Source of the DNA: Dioscorea cayenensis subsp. rotundata
Lineage: Eukaryota > Streptophyta > Magnoliopsida > Dioscoreales > Dioscoreaceae
Length of the DNA: 64,000 bases
Direction of reading: 5' to 3'
NCBI RefSeq assembly: GCF_009730915.1
Contig: NC_052481.1
Span: 20,868,461-20,932,460 of the forward strand
Positions 61,860 through 64,000 of this stretch are shown here, piece by piece. Position numbers and translations under genes: made by a program. The first letter of the stretch is position 1, and each line of letters opens with the position of its first letter. Below the pieces are notes generated by a model. That model was not told where the DNA came from, ran no database searches, and was given only the letters and a program-made list of their open reading frames with translations.

Positions 61860-62120
61860 CAGAATTGATTTTACAGTAATGTCTAAGAAAAACAGCAGAT
61901 TTGTTTTGGGTTTGGTTGCTTTGTTTCACATGCCTACATGGGGTCTTAATTTCCTCCCCAAGAGGTTTGTTTTGGGTTTTTTATTGATACACTTCCCGTG
62001 GATATCTATATTTGTTTTCATTTACATGTTCTTATTGCTCTTTCTTTGTATGGTCTTGTTTTCTCTTATACCTTTTTGTATCTTTTTTTCATACAAGCGG
62101 TCTTTCCATCTTTTTTAAAA
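61860..62120 (+). mobile_element. Possible LINE 3' UTR remnant
   Basis: T-rich plus-strand sequence with the style of the other LINE 3' UTRs ('tggtcttgttttctcttata', 'catacaagcggtctttccat') followed by an A-run. No hairpin core and no coding. Confidence 0.3.
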
Positions 62121-62204
62121 AAACCAAACAAAAAAAAAACTAGTTTACTCAAACTATAATCATCTAAATTGGTTCATATCTTAATTGGGGATAATAATTT
62201 GATT

Positions 62205-62400
62205 TAATAACCCATTGGATAGCTCAATAGTATAACACAAAAGTGCTAAGGGAAAGAATAAGGGTCCGAATCCTTCCCTGCAGTACTTACAATCCGATGC
62301 AATATTGTTATAAGTACTATTCACACAGCCTGAGTATAGATCTATAAGAAACACAATGGCTTCATCCCTTCAGGGATATAGGGTAAAGGGTTTTTTTTAG
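62205..62400 (+). mobile_element. Candidate tRNA-derived SINE
   Basis: Contains a box A-like GGATAGCTCAATAGTATAA (from about 62217) and a box B-like GGGTCCGAATCC (from about 62263). Spacing and order match an RNA polymerase III promoter of tRNA type. A non-tRNA body follows and ends in a T-run near 62390-62397. The flanking duplication is not evident. The T-tail rather than A-tail recalls Au-type plant SINEs, but I cannot assign a family. Confidence 0.5.
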
Positions 62401-62499
62401 AAGATTCGTAAGCTCCTATAACCAATGCACCTCCGTACTTGTGTTCTTTTCACAATATCTTAAATTAGAGGGTGGGGGTGTTTATCACCCATTAGTAAA

Positions 62500-62518
62500 T
62501 AATAATAATAATAATAAT
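62500..62518. repeat. (AAT)n microsatellite, left part
   Basis: Six AAT units directly before the probable solo LTR. Confidence 0.85.
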
Positions 62519-63562
62519 TGTTAGTGTAACCACACTATTTATTGGCATGATTTGACACCTAGATAAGATGACGTGACAACCATGGTGAAAAGACATAATT
62601 GATGACATGGAAAGTATGGTGACATGGCAAGGAGTCTTGACTTGGAAGCGAAATATCTTGAAGATCTTGGTGGAGTTATTTTTGGCAATGTGTTGTATTT
62701 TGAAGACAAGATCATATCAATACCATATTTAGGTGATTTGATTTAAGACTAAATATGGATGGAGCTTAATTGAAGAAATATCTATCAATGTTATAAATGA
62801 AGGCTAATTAAAGATATGATTTGAAAAATCCTTAATGAGAATGATTGAAGATTTGAAAACATGACTATTGTTGGCATGATTGATTAAAGATCTTTCTTAG
62901 GAAGATTTGAAGGCCAAATTGGGGTGAATTGAAGATCAAGTTTGGTAAGTTTTATGAAGACACACAATGACGTACGCCCCTTCCGAGGGGACTGCGTGAT
63001 GCGGAAGTGAGGAGGTAGGCTAATTATCGACAGTCGGGATCGGGAGATTTGACTGCACCGACTCTGACTAAGCATAGCCGGGAGGTTGATGGGTCTTGAG
63101 GTCGTCTGCAACATAACTAGAACTCAGTCAAGTCAGCAGTCATGGCCATATTGCAATTCATGTTATAACAGGAGTTGCAGCAGCTAATTTCGGAAGGTTT
63201 TTAAATTAGTAGCCACGAAGATTCTAAAAGAGATATGTGTTATATTTAGGACGTTGAGGCGTCTATATAAGCTACCTTGCTCTGAGATTGTGTGTGTCAC
63301 TTGTGCAGGAGAGTGTGTGAGCACTAAACAATTTAGAGAGGGTAGTGATCTTTGTTTGTGAGTGTTGAGTGACAAGTGTTTGTACTCATGTATTTTTACC
63401 TCTTTTAGTGGATTGTTTATCTCCGGGCTTGGCCCCCCAGACATAGGCGAGTGGACGCCGAACTGGGTTACCAATCTTGTATGTCTCTTTCTTGCTTGGT
63501 TTGTGTGAGTTTTCTTTGAGTGTTTTGAGTATTCTCTAAACCACAAACCATATCACCGGAAC

Positions 63563-63567
<5 letters not shown>
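62519..63567 (+). mobile_element. Probable solo LTR inside an AAT microsatellite
   Basis: Starts TGTTAGTG and ends GGAACTAATA, terminal inverted repeats of 7 bases with one mismatch (TGTTAGT / ACTAATA). It contains a TATA box (TCTATATAAGC, about 63251) and a C-rich downstream phrase typical of copia LTRs (CTCCGGGCTTGGCCCCCCAG.. GAACTGGGTT). (AAT)n lies directly on both sides (to 62518 and from 63568), as if the element had landed within one microsatellite. No internal retroviral-type genes remain. Confidence 0.55.
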
Positions 63568-63620
<53 letters not shown>

Positions 63621-63622
63621 TT
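63568..63622. repeat. (AAT)n microsatellite, right part
   Basis: About 18 ATA/AAT units directly after the probable solo LTR. Confidence 0.9.
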
Positions 63623-63930
63623 GATCTATTTCAAATCATTAACATTCATAATATTATGAGGTCAAAATGTGGCAATCTCAATCGTTTCAACCACATTTGC
63701 ATGATTTTTTTTTTCTTGATGTTTTTCAATTTTGTGAAATATATATGAGAAAGTTATGAGTACATGAACTATTAGGGGTGGAATTGAGATGTTTGTAAGA
63801 GGGATTAAGAAGAGAGAGATGAGAAGTTGACCCGAAAAGAAGTCTATTAACTTTGAGTCATGCTAGCAGACTTTGGACGTGGTGTACTAAATTTTTTGTC
63901 AAAAAGAAAAAGTATGGGGTGTTATATTTT
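63623..63930. other. Spacer before terminal RT fragment
   Basis: No gene seen. A+T-rich. Confidence 0.45.
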
Positions 63931-63941
63931 TGCTTAATATG

Positions 63942-64000
63942 CAATTAATGAGACAAGGTGATCCTCTGTCGCCGTTGTTTTTTGTGCTGGTCTCAGATGT
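63942..64000 (+). mobile_element. Reverse transcriptase fragment cut by window end
   Basis: The plus strand reads MRQGDPLSPLFFVLVSD, the conserved RQGDPLSP block of LINE reverse transcriptases. The element continues beyond the right edge. Confidence 0.7.

Overview
This is nuclear DNA from a flowering plant. The genes have many short exons with GT-AG introns, the introns and spacers are A+T-rich, there is a chloroplast-targeted K+ antiporter gene, an MLO gene and an LRR receptor-like protein, and plant-type LINEs and LTR elements are common. The species cannot be named from the sequence. Two runs of exactly 1000 N (948-1947 and 47473-48472) are scaffold gaps of unknown true size.

Gene-rich half (3.5-41.3 kb). 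Six conserved genes follow each other: V-ATPase subunit F (VHA-F, +), a KEA1/KEA2-type K+/H+ antiporter of about 20 exons (+), an intact 15-exon MLO gene (+), an SF1/branchpoint-binding-protein-like splicing factor with an unusual acidic repeat (+), phosphomannomutase (PMM, -, convergent with SF1), and a DEAD-box RNA helicase of the plant RH25/26/31 type (-). Most are housekeeping genes. They share no pathway and are neighbours only by position. Their introns hold small mobile elements and tandem repeats.

Repeat-rich half (41.4-64 kb). This is a nest of degenerate L1-type LINE fragments in both orientations, with reverse transcriptase, zf-RVT and, in one family, RNase H pieces. They surround one LRR receptor-like protein gene (52.8-55.8 kb). 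Further right are a probable LTR end, a tRNA-derived SINE candidate and a probable solo LTR sitting inside an AAT microsatellite. The window ends inside another reverse transcriptase fragment.

Frame quality. Five of the six conserved genes, and the receptor-like protein, contain 1-base frame breaks. At least six of these are A5 runs where the homologous frame needs A4. This looks more like homopolymer error in the assembly than gene death. MLO reads cleanly from end to end.

No undescribed multi-gene system is evident. The most interesting signals are a 13-nt hairpin shared by about ten LINE 3' ends with paired base changes in the stem, a decapeptide acidic repeat in the SF1-like protein, two GC-AG introns in MLO, and several intronic or foldback repeats.
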